7,033 bases of DNA from Candidatus Bipolaricaulota bacterium (lineage in GTDB: Bacteria > Bipolaricaulota > Bipolaricaulia > Bipolaricaulales > Bipolaricaulaceae). A model generated the notes under the pieces. That model made no database searches. It was not told where the DNA came from and saw nothing but the letters and a program-made list of their open reading frames with translations. Positions 1 to 5,579 of the stretch are shown piece after piece. Positions within the stretch are counted from its first letter, which is position 1, and each line of letters starts with the position of its first letter. The stretch covers positions 1 through 7,033 of the forward strand of contig JAJOKL010000046.1 in NCBI GenBank assembly GCA_021129895.1, written 5' to 3'. A program made the translations under genes and the position numbers.

Positions 1-11
1 CCGATTGCGCC

Positions 12-42
12 CTCCTTTTGCCTGGCGCAGCGTCAAAAGGGG
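12..42. repeat. Inverted repeat, 9-bp stem with 13-nt loop
   Basis: The arms CTCCTTTTG (12-20) and CAAAAGGGG (34-42) pair over nine positions, with one T-G wobble at 13/41. Neither strand has a T-run after the stem, so it is not a standard intrinsic terminator. It could be an RNA processing or 3'-end structure, or belong to a gene left of the window. Confidence 0.4.
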
Positions 43-122
43 TTCTGCAACCCGATCGCCGGTTCCCAATCCCAAACTTCCAAAAGCCCCTTTAACCCGG
101 CTCCATGAACCGGGCCGGGCGA

Positions 123-161
123 GAGCCTGCCCTCCTCCTCTGAGGTTTGCGGGGCAGGCTC
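123..161 (-). terminator. Hairpin downstream of the Crp/Fnr gene, possible transcript end
   Basis: A perfect 10-bp stem is formed by GAGCCTGCCC (123-132) and GGGCAGGCTC (152-161), about 46 nt past the stop codon of the regulator gene on the minus strand. The 19-nt loop contains a second small dyad, CCTC/GAGG (137-145). No T-tract follows on the minus strand, so a classic Rho-independent terminator is not supported. The position and perfect stem fit a 3'-end stabilising hairpin or a U-less terminator. No other terminator candidate is visible for this operon. Confidence 0.35.
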
Positions 162-206
162 CATAGGTACAAAGCCCCTTGGCTGGCTACCCGGGCGGGG
201 GGCGGG

Positions 207-959
207 TCATACCAAATTCTCGCGCAGGAAGGTGCGGAAGGGGTGGGCCAAGCCCCGTAGGGCATCCAGCTTCTTGATCACGATCCTGTGCCCGGGTAGG
301 GCCAGGACGCCTCGCCCTTTTAGTTCCGACAGGATCCGGATGGCCGTCTCGGTGGATACCCCGGCCATCTCCGCCAGCTCCCCACGGGGGAGTTCCACCC
401 CGATGTCCAGCCCCTCTTCTGTTTCCTCACCGAACGCCCGGGCCAGCTCCAGCAGCACCCGGGCCACCCGTTCCTTGGCCGAGCGGGAGGTGATCTCTAC
501 CAATTTATCTCCGAACACCTTCAACTCGCGGGATAGCTTCTCCACCAATCGCAGGGCAACCTCGGGATGCCGTTTCACGAACGCCAGAAAGTCCTCCCTG
601 GGGATGAACATGAGCCGGGAAGGCTCCAGGGTCTTGGCGTAGCAGGTATAGGTCTCTTGGTCGAACAGGGTCTTCTCCCCCAGGATCTCCCCGGGGCCGA
701 GGAGTTTCAGGATTTGGGAATGGCCTCCAGGGGTATGCTTGGCCAGTTTCACCTTGCCCCGGCACAGGACGTACAGGCCGAAGGCGGGCATGCCCTCGTG
801 GAACACCGCTTCCCCGGGCCCCAGCTCCATGGGCCGCATCAGGGACGTGAGCTCAGCGAATTCCCGGGGGGAAAGGCCCTGAAAGATGAACGAACAGCCG
901 ACCTGGCAGTCAGCGCAGGGGCTAGCCTGTTTTCGCTTTGGTGCCAAGGTTTCCCGCAT
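207..959 (-). CDS. Crp/Fnr-family transcriptional regulator with N-terminal cysteine cluster
   Basis: A 250-residue cytoplasmic DNA-binding regulator. Residues about 24-130 form the cyclic-nucleotide-type beta-roll (LGPGEAVFHEG, LGPGEILGE), followed by a long dimerisation helix and a winged helix-turn-helix at about 190-218. The recognition helix (VSTETAIRILSEL) keeps the Glu204-x3-Arg208 pair that contacts TGA-type half-sites in Crp and Fnr. The Arg-Ser pair that binds cAMP in E. coli Crp aligns with Tyr104-Thr105, so cAMP is an unlikely ligand. The N-terminus has Cys15, Cys18 and Cys22, and Cys66 and Cys106 lie in the roll. The position of the fourth E. coli Fnr ligand, Cys122, aligns with a Met (about 117). 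Fe-S or thiol sensing is therefore possible but not shown. The ATG at 959 has no clear Shine-Dalgarno and lies inside the 3' end of accA (38-bp overlap), so expression is probably coupled to accA. TTG at 947 is an alternative start. Family call firm; ligand and targets unknown. Confidence 0.9.
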   Translation of the reverse strand: MRETLAPKRKQASPCADCQVGCSFIFQGLSPREFAELTSLMRPMELGPGEAVFHEGMPAFGLYVLCRGKVKLAKHTPGGHSQILKLLGPGEILGEKTLFDQETYTCYAKTLEPSRLMFIPREDFLAFVKRHPEVALRLVEKLSRELKVFGDKLVEITSRSAKERVARVLLELARAFGEETEEGLDIGVELPRGELAEMAGVSTETAIRILSELKGRGVLALPGHRIVIKKLDALRGLAHPFRTFLRENLV

Positions 960-1878
960 TTCTATAGCGACTGTAACGCAACTTGAGCCGCTCGTCCAGC
1001 GGCAGTTGCTGAAGTTCCCCTAGGTGCCGGAGCACCGCTTCCCGCACCGCTTGGGCGGTCCCTTCAGGGTCCACATGAGCCCCGCCCAAGGGCTCGGGGA
1101 TCACCTCATCTGCCACGCCCAACTCCAGGAGGCGAGGGGCGGACAGGCCCAGGGCTTGGGCGGCCTGGGGGGCGGCGGCGGCGTCCTTCCACAGGATGGC
1201 CGCTGCCCCCTCCGGGGAGATCACCGTGTAGGTTGCGTTCTCCAGCATCAGCACCCGGTCGGCGGCGGCCAGGGCGATCGCCCCCCCGGATCCCCCCTCC
1301 CCCAGGATCACCGCCACCGTGGGCACCGCCAATTCCAGCATCGTCGCGATGCAGTCCGCGATCGCCCCGGCGATGTTCTCCTCCTCCGCTTGCACCCCGG
1401 GGTAGGCTCCAGGGGTGTCGATGAAGGTCAAAAGCGGCAGGCGCAATCGCTCCACTACCCGCATGATGCGGACCGCCTTGCGGTACCCGCAGGGTAGGGC
1501 CATCCCGGAGCGGCAGGCGCGCTGTTCCTCCGGGGTGCTCCCACGGTGGTGGAACAGCACCCCCACCGGCTGTCCGCCCAGGCGGGCCAGCCCCCCCCGC
1601 AGGGCCAGGTCGTCTCCCCCCATTCGATCCCCCCTGAGCTCGTAGAAGGCATCGCACACCTGGCTCACCAGCTTCAACCCTCGGGGGCGCTCCGGATGCC
1701 GGGCTAACCGCACCCGATCCCAGTCTGACAGGCTCTGATAGTACTCCCGCTGCAACTTCTGAAGCCGCTCCTCCAGGAGCGCGAGCTCCTCCTGCAGGTC
1801 CACACCTTCTTCTTCCACCAGCCGGCGGAGCTCGGCCACCTTCTCCTCTAGGGCTCGGATGGTGCGCTCATCCGCCAT
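922..1878 (-). CDS. accA: Acetyl-CoA carboxylase carboxyltransferase, alpha subunit
   Basis: Cytoplasmic alpha subunit of the carboxyltransferase. With AccD it moves the carboxyl group from carboxybiotin on AccB to acetyl-CoA, giving malonyl-CoA, the first committed step of fatty acid synthesis. Its 318 residues match E. coli AccA (319). An N-terminal charged helical region (1-50) leads into the crotonase-like fold, with ARHPERP (59-65), ELRGDRMGGDD (80-90), TFIDTPGAYPG (151-161), the oxyanion-hole loop GEGGSGGA (193-200), VISPEGAAAILWK (219-231) and IPEPLGGAH (260-268). The segment that usually reads NFGMxxPEGYRKA is divergent here (RSGMALPCGYRKA, 123-135), with Cys where Glu is usual. The C-terminus runs about a dozen residues past the usual end (NAGNLGTKAKTG), and this tail overlaps the regulator gene. 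The ATG overlaps the accD stop by 11 bp, so the two subunits are probably translationally coupled, as expected for an equimolar complex. Confidence 0.96.
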   Translation of the reverse strand: MADERTIRALEEKVAELRRLVEEEGVDLQEELALLEERLQKLQREYYQSLSDWDRVRLARHPERPRGLKLVSQVCDAFYELRGDRMGGDDLALRGGLARLGGQPVGVLFHHRGSTPEEQRACRSGMALPCGYRKAVRIMRVVERLRLPLLTFIDTPGAYPGVQAEEENIAGAIADCIATMLELAVPTVAVILGEGGSGGAIALAAADRVLMLENATYTVISPEGAAAILWKDAAAAPQAAQALGLSAPRLLELGVADEVIPEPLGGAHVDPEGTAQAVREAVLRHLGELQQLPLDERLKLRYSRYRNAGNLGTKAKTG

Positions 1879-2722
1879 GGGGCACCCCCGAAAGCACGTC
1901 CAGCACCTGGATCAACTCCTCCCTCAGTCCCTCCCGGGACACCACCCCGTCCACCAGCCCATGCTCCAGTGCGTAGCGGGCCCGTTGGAACCCGGGGGGC
2001 AGCCGCTCGCCGGTGGTCTGCTGTATGACCCGGGGGCCGGCGAAGCCGATCAGCGCCCCTTGTTCGGCCAGGGTCACGTCGGCCAAGGAGGCGATGGAAG
2101 CCATCACCCCCCCGGTAGAGGGATAGGTGAGCACGGCGATGTAGGGTACCCCGGCCCTGGCCAGCCGCCCTCGGGCGGCGACCGTCTTGGCCATTTGGAG
2201 GAGGGACAACACCCCCTCCTGCACCCGGGCCCCGCCGGAGGCCACCACCAGCACGAACGGAATCCGGGCCTCCGCTGCCTGCTCCATGGCATGGGCCAAC
2301 TGCTCTCCCACCACCACCCCCATGGAGCCCCCGATGAACCGGAAGTCCATCACCGCCAGGACTACCTCGTGCCCCCCGATCTTTCCCCTGCCAACCACCA
2401 CCGCGTCGGAAAGCTCAGTGGATTCCCGAGCTTCCCGCAAGCGGTCTGCATATGGCTTGCGATCGGAGAACTTAAGCGGGTCATCGGACTCCAAAGGCAG
2501 GGTGAGCTCTTGGAAGGTGTCCGGGTCCACCAGGGCGGCGATGCGTTCCTGGGCGGTGAGAAAGAAGTAGGCCCCACAGCGAGGGCAGATGTAGTTGTTC
2601 TCCCGCAGCCGGCGGCGGAACACAAGCTCGCCACAGGCTCCACACCGCATCCAGAGGGGCTCTTCCCCCCGCCGGAGCTCCACCTCTACATATCGATCCT
2701 TGCTGTCCTTACGAATCGGCAC
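1868..2722 (-). CDS. accD: Acetyl-CoA carboxylase carboxyltransferase, beta subunit
   Basis: Beta subunit of the carboxyltransferase, partner of AccA. Its 284 residues are a normal bacterial length. The N-terminal zinc ribbon has Cys27, Cys30, Cys46 and Cys49 (C-x2-C-x15-C-x2-C). The crotonase-like core carries MDFRFIGGSMG (125-135), ASGGARVQEG (161-170), YPSTGGVMAS (200-209) and IGFAGPRVIQQT (225-236), all close to the family consensus. GTG is chosen as the start because a strong AAGGAGG lies 6 nt upstream and the predicted protein starts just before the zinc ribbon. This start lies inside the end of the DUF502 gene (14-bp overlap). No biotin carrier or biotin carboxylase gene is nearby, so the holoenzyme must be completed from another locus. 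The call is secure. Confidence 0.97.
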   Translation of the reverse strand: MPIRKDSKDRYVEVELRRGEEPLWMRCGACGELVFRRRLRENNYICPRCGAYFFLTAQERIAALVDPDTFQELTLPLESDDPLKFSDRKPYADRLREARESTELSDAVVVGRGKIGGHEVVLAVMDFRFIGGSMGVVVGEQLAHAMEQAAEARIPFVLVVASGGARVQEGVLSLLQMAKTVAARGRLARAGVPYIAVLTYPSTGGVMASIASLADVTLAEQGALIGFAGPRVIQQTTGERLPPGFQRARYALEHGLVDGVVSREGLREELIQVLDVLSGVPHGG

Positions 2723-3374
2723 TGCCTTCCTCCTTGTCCATATGATGCGGCGAGGTGGCCTCCGGTGCCACTACCCCCCCGGAAAGCACCAAGGTCAGCC
2801 CCTCGTCCACCGTCATATCCAGGGGGATCACCCGCTCCTTGGGCACGAAGAACACCCACCCGGACAGGGGGTTGGGGGCGGTGGGCACGTACACGGACAC
2901 GCAGGGTTGCTCAAACACATCCCCGAAGGCGCGGATCTCATCGTTGGTCAGTACCCCCATCACGTAGTAGCCCTCCCGGGGGTACTCCATGAGCACCAGC
3001 CGCCTGAGCTTGCCCTGGGTGATCTCCCGCCGGAGCAGGGCATAGGAGAGCTGCCGGGTGGCCCAGTACAGCTTCCTCACCCCGGGTAGGGCCAACACCA
3101 ACCGTTCCAGAGAGGCCAGGATGCGCCGACCCAGCCAGTTCCTGGCCACCGCCCCGATCCCGATGACCACTAGCACGGTGATCACCACCTCGGTACCGGG
3201 GATGTAGCGACCGAAGGTGCGGGTGAGCACCTGGGCGAACGGGGTGTCGGGCCCCAAGAACGCCCGCAACAGGCGGTAGAACAGCCACAGCACGTACAGG
3301 GTGAGCCCCAGCGGCAATACCACCAGCAGCCCGGAAACGAAGCTGTCCCTCAGCCACCTAGCTGTCTTCCTCAT
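2709..3374 (-). CDS. DUF502 family membrane protein
   Basis: A 221-residue protein of the DUF502 family, whose function is unknown. Two hydrophobic helices are visible: about 12-35 (SGLLVVLPLGLTLYVLWLFY) and about 60-79 (TEVVITVLVVIGIGAVA). A soluble C-terminal domain carries the conserved block PTAPNPLSGWVFFVPKERV (164-182), followed by PLDMTVDEGLTLVLSGGVV (184-202). The charged, His-rich tail after residue 203 is not conserved in the family, and its DNA contains the ribosome binding site for accD. The ATG at 3374 is preceded by GAGGAGG on the minus strand at suitable spacing. It is the first gene of the leftward operon, so it is probably transcribed with accD-accA. A link to membrane lipid supply is an inference from that position only. 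Confidence 0.9.
   Translation of the reverse strand: MRKTARWLRDSFVSGLLVVLPLGLTLYVLWLFYRLLRAFLGPDTPFAQVLTRTFGRYIPGTEVVITVLVVIGIGAVARNWLGRRILASLERLVLALPGVRKLYWATRQLSYALLRREITQGKLRRLVLMEYPREGYYVMGVLTNDEIRAFGDVFEQPCVSVYVPTAPNPLSGWVFFVPKERVIPLDMTVDEGLTLVLSGGVVAPEATSPHHMDKEEGSADS
2729..2735 (-). promoter_or_regulatory. Ribosome binding site for accD, inside the DUF502 gene
   Basis: The minus strand reads AAGGAGG, a full-strength Shine-Dalgarno, 6 nt before the GTG start of accD. It lies within the codons for the Lys-Glu-Glu tail of the DUF502 protein. This decides the accD start and suggests accD can be initiated independently of ribosomes arriving from upstream. Confidence 0.75.
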
Positions 3375-3431
3375 ATCCCCTCCTCGGGGGAAACCGTGCC
3401 CTCTCCACCATCCTCAGGAAGATCCCGGCAC

Positions 3432-3437
3432 ATTTTA
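3432..3437 (-). promoter_or_regulatory. Possible -10 element for the leftward operon
   Basis: The minus strand reads TAAAAT, one base from the sigma-70 consensus TATAAT, about 58 nt before the DUF502 start codon. At a 17-bp spacing the -35 position holds AAAAGC, a poor match to TTGACA. If this is the promoter, it would need an activator or an extra element. The evidence is one hexamer only. Confidence 0.3.
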
Positions 3438-3465
3438 CCCCACCGGGCTATGGAGCTTTTTCCGG

Positions 3466-3482
3466 TTCGAATCAGATTTGAA
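3466..3482. promoter_or_regulatory. Candidate operator, 17-bp near-palindrome
   Basis: TTCGAATCAGATTTGAA has 8-bp arms (TTCGAATC and GATTTGAA) around a central A, with a single mismatch between the arms. It is AT-rich within a GC-rich window and lies between the two divergent genes, a usual place for a dimeric regulator to act on both promoters. It loosely resembles a Crp/Fnr-type dyad but does not match TTGAT-N4-ATCAA or TGTGA-N6-TCACA. Binding by the Crp/Fnr protein of the leftward operon is an inference. Confidence 0.4.
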
Positions 3483-3543
3483 TCTACCGCCCCGTGCATG
3501 ACGAGAAGCCCAGTTGCGCCTGGTTTCCCGGACCGGGTTTGGT

Positions 3544-3549
3544 TAAGAT
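3544..3549 (+). promoter_or_regulatory. Weak -10 candidate for acs
   Basis: TAAGAT is a fair match to TATAAT, about 48 nt before the acs start codon. The hexamer 17 bp upstream is TGGTTT, a weak -35. It is the best plus-strand candidate I could find, but it is poorly supported. Confidence 0.2.
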
Positions 3550-3580
3550 CCCGCGCGTGAGCACAACGTTCCACTCGAGA

Positions 3581-3587
3581 AAGGAGG
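3581..3587 (+). promoter_or_regulatory. Ribosome binding site for acs
   Basis: AAGGAGG ends 10 nt before the GTG start codon at 3598. The purine run continues to 3590. This supports the GTG start, which yields a protein exactly as long as E. coli Acs. Confidence 0.7.
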
Positions 3588-3597
3588 GGGTCACAAG

Positions 3598-5556
3598 GTG
3601 ACCGATACCAGGAAGTGGGTGGAGCCAGACCCACAGCGAAAGAACTGGTTCTGGCCCACCGAGGCCATGAAGGAGTACGCTTGGGTCTCGGACCCGGGCA
3701 TCTACGAGGAGGCGGCGGCCGATCCCGTCTCGTTCTGGGAGAAGCGGGCCGAGGAGATCAGCTGGTTCAAGAAATGGGACCAGGCCTACGTGGACGAGCC
3801 GTACGCCTGCAAGTGGTTCGTGGGCGGCAAGCTCAACCTGTCCTATAACTCACTGGACCGGCACGTGGAGGCGGGCGAGGGGGACAAGGTGGCCCTGATC
3901 TGGGAGCCCGAGCCCGCCGATGAGCCAGGCCGCACCTTGACCTACAAGGAGCTGCTGGAGGAGGTATCGCGCCTGGCCAATGCCCTTAAGTCCCTGGGGG
4001 TCAAGAAGGGAGACCGGGTGGGCATCTACCTCCCCATGATCCCGGAGGCGGTGATCGCCATGCAGGCAGTGGTCCGGATCGGGGCGGTGCACTCGGTGGT
4101 GTTCTCCGCCTTCTCCGCCGAGTCCCTGCGGGACCGGATGGTGGACTGCGGGGCCAAGGTGTTGATCACCGCCGACGGCTATTTCCGGCGGGGCAAGCTC
4201 ATCTCCCTCAAGCCCAATGCGGATAAAGGGGTGGCCGGCACGCAGGTGGAAAAGGTGATCGTGGTCCGGCGGGCCGGAAACGACATCCCCTGGAACGAGG
4301 GACGGGACGTGTGGTATCACGAACTGGTCAAGGACCAGTCCCCCGAGTGCCCCCCGGAGGAACTGGACGCCGAGGACCTGGCGTTCATCCTGTACACCTC
4401 CGGTACCACCGGAAAGCCCAAGGGGGTCATGCACACCACAGGCGGCTATGCGGTTCAGGTCCATACGACCTGTAAGTGGAACTTCAACCTGCACGAGGAC
4501 GACGTCTTTTGGTGCACCGCCGATGTGGGCTGGATCACCGGCCACTCTTACATCAACTACGGTCCCCTGATGAACGGGGTGACCACGGTGGTGTACGAGG
4601 GCTCCCCGGATTACCCCGACTACGGGCGCATGTGGGCCACCATCGCCAAGCACAAGGTGACCGCTTATTACACCGCCCCCACCGCCATCCGCATGCACGT
4701 GAAGTGGGGGGAGGAGTGGCCGGGGAAGTACGACCTCTCCAGCCTGCGGGTGCTGGGCACGGTGGGAGAACCCATCAACGAGGAGGCGTGGCTCTGGTAC
4801 TTCAAGTACATCGGGGGCGAGCGCTGTCCCATCATCGACACCTGGTGGCAGACCGAGACCGGGGCCAACTGCGTGGAGGCCCTGCCCGGGATCGGGCCGT
4901 TCATCCCCACCGTGGCTGGCCGGGCCTTCCCCGGCATTCGGGCCAAGATCCTGGACGCCGGGGGGGTGCCGGTGCCGCCGGGGGAAGGTGGGTACCTTGT
5001 GATTGAACCCCCGTTCCCGCCGGCGTTGCTGCGGGGTCTGTGGGGGGACCCGGAGAAGTTCAGGGCCACCTACTTCGGCGAGTACGGGCCAAAGTGCTAC
5101 TTCACCCGGGACGGGGCCCGCATGGACGAGCAGGGCAACATCCGCATCACCGGGCGGGTGGACGACGTGATGAACGTGGCCGGCCATCGCCTGGCCACCG
5201 CGGAGGTGGAGGACGCCCTCACCCAGCACCCGCTGGTGTCGGAGGTGGCGGTGGTATCGCGGCCGGACGAGGTCAAGGGGGAGGTGCCCATCGCCTTCGC
5301 CCTGCTCAAGGCCGGGGCCCAGCCATCCGACGAGCTCAAGCGGGAGCTCATCAAGACGGTGGACCAGCACATCGGCCCCACCGCGCGACCGGCGGAGATC
5401 TACTTCGTGGAGGATCTCCCTAAGACCCGCTCCGGGAAGATCATGCGCCGGGTGCTCAAGGCCCTGGTGCGGGGGGAGCCGGTGGGGGACGTGACCACCC
5501 TGCGCAACCCCGAATCGGTGGACCACCTCAAGGAACGGGTGGGCTATAAGGGCTGA
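3598..5556 (+). CDS. acs: Acetyl-CoA synthetase, AMP-forming
   Basis: Cytoplasmic enzyme that activates acetate with ATP to acetyl-AMP and then transfers it to CoA, giving acetyl-CoA, AMP and pyrophosphate. The 652 residues equal the E. coli enzyme, and the whole ANL-superfamily fold is present: the ACS N-terminal domain; the ATP loop YTSGTTGKPKG (266-276); TADVGWITGHSY (307-318); GTVGEPINEEAW (387-398); DTWWQTETG (414-422); the hinge region ITGRVDDVMNVAGHRL (517-532); and the C-terminal PKTRSGKIMRR (608-618). Lys614 is the catalytic lysine that protein acetyltransferases modify in Salmonella Acs. The acyl pocket residues Ile313, Thr314, Val389 and Trp417 match acetate-type synthetases; the Trp excludes longer acids. 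It starts at GTG behind AAGGAGG and is followed after 23 bp by a transporter gene, so an acetate uptake and activation operon is likely. Confidence 0.97.
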   Translation: MTDTRKWVEPDPQRKNWFWPTEAMKEYAWVSDPGIYEEAAADPVSFWEKRAEEISWFKKWDQAYVDEPYACKWFVGGKLNLSYNSLDRHVEAGEGDKVALIWEPEPADEPGRTLTYKELLEEVSRLANALKSLGVKKGDRVGIYLPMIPEAVIAMQAVVRIGAVHSVVFSAFSAESLRDRMVDCGAKVLITADGYFRRGKLISLKPNADKGVAGTQVEKVIVVRRAGNDIPWNEGRDVWYHELVKDQSPECPPEELDAEDLAFILYTSGTTGKPKGVMHTTGGYAVQVHTTCKWNFNLHEDDVFWCTADVGWITGHSYINYGPLMNGVTTVVYEGSPDYPDYGRMWATIAKHKVTAYYTAPTAIRMHVKWGEEWPGKYDLSSLRVLGTVGEPINEEAWLWYFKYIGGERCPIIDTWWQTETGANCVEALPGIGPFIPTVAGRAFPGIRAKILDAGGVPVPPGEGGYLVIEPPFPPALLRGLWGDPEKFRATYFGEYGPKCYFTRDGARMDEQGNIRITGRVDDVMNVAGHRLATAEVEDALTQHPLVSEVAVVSRPDEVKGEVPIAFALLKAGAQPSDELKRELIKTVDQHIGPTARPAEIYFVEDLPKTRSGKIMRRVLKALVRGEPVGDVTTLRNPESVDHLKERVGYKG

Positions 5557-5562
5557 GGCCCA

Positions 5563-5575
5563 GCCTCCAGGAGGC
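5563..5575 (+). promoter_or_regulatory. Transporter ribosome binding site within a palindrome
   Basis: The acs-transporter gap contains GCCTCCAGGAGGC, a perfect palindrome around one central base. Its right half holds the Shine-Dalgarno AGGAGG (5569-5574), 5 nt before the ATG at 5580. The left half can instead pair with GAGGC (5555-5559), which begins in the acs stop codon. Two short mutually exclusive hairpins are thus possible, one of them covering the ribosome site. The ribosome site is sound; the switch is speculative. Confidence 0.45.
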
Positions 5576-5579
5576 GTGA

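Larger units (their letters stand above)
1..206. other. Non-coding region downstream of the Crp/Fnr gene
   Basis: I see no convincing gene here: no open frame shows a recognisable protein, and no cloverleaf RNA can be drawn. The region holds two inverted repeats, at 12-42 and 123-161, listed separately. It also has two short direct repeats: AAAGCCCCTT at 83-92 and 171-180, and GGCTCCAT at 99-106 and 157-164. A further small dyad, CCCGG/CCGGG, lies at 96-114. It is most likely the 3' region of the leftward operon, perhaps shared with a neighbour beyond the left edge. Confidence 0.5.
3375..3597. other. Divergent intergenic control region
   Basis: The 223 bp between the DUF502 gene (minus) and acs (plus) must contain the promoters of both blocks. 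The middle part (about 3452-3486) is richer in A and T than the rest of the window. It contains a near-palindrome at 3466-3482, a possible minus-strand -10 box at 3432-3437, a weaker plus-strand -10 candidate at 3544-3549 and a short dyad CCCGGACCGGG at 3527-3537. No small gene is evident. Confidence 0.6.

Noticed and set aside
50..75. GCCGGTTCCCAATCC as a possible tRNA T-arm
   Set aside because: The position needing the invariant A58 is C, and no other tRNA arms are present in the surrounding bases.
1859..2992. A 377-codon plus-strand open frame opposite accD and the end of the DUF502 gene
   Set aside because: It runs antisense to accD and DUF502, has a low-complexity Pro/His/Arg-rich product, and has no family resemblance.
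3459..3485. GGTTCGAATC resembling a tRNA T-arm
   Set aside because: The flanking bases do not form the T-stem, no acceptor, anticodon or D-arm can be drawn on either strand, and TTCGAA is explained by the palindrome at 3466-3482.
3479..3507. TTGAAT as a -35 box for acs
   Set aside because: At 16-18 bp downstream there is no -10-like hexamer (CGAGAA at 17 bp).
3527..3537. CCCGGACCGGG as an operator
   Set aside because: It is a short GC-only dyad in GC-rich DNA and is likely to arise by chance. No flanking symmetry extends it.
4381..4443. Possible propionyl-CoA or medium-chain acyl-CoA synthetase instead of acetyl-CoA synthetase
   Set aside because: The pocket Trp417 in DTWWQTETG together with Ile313, Thr314 and Val389 is the acetate-type set, and the length and N-terminal domain match Acs.
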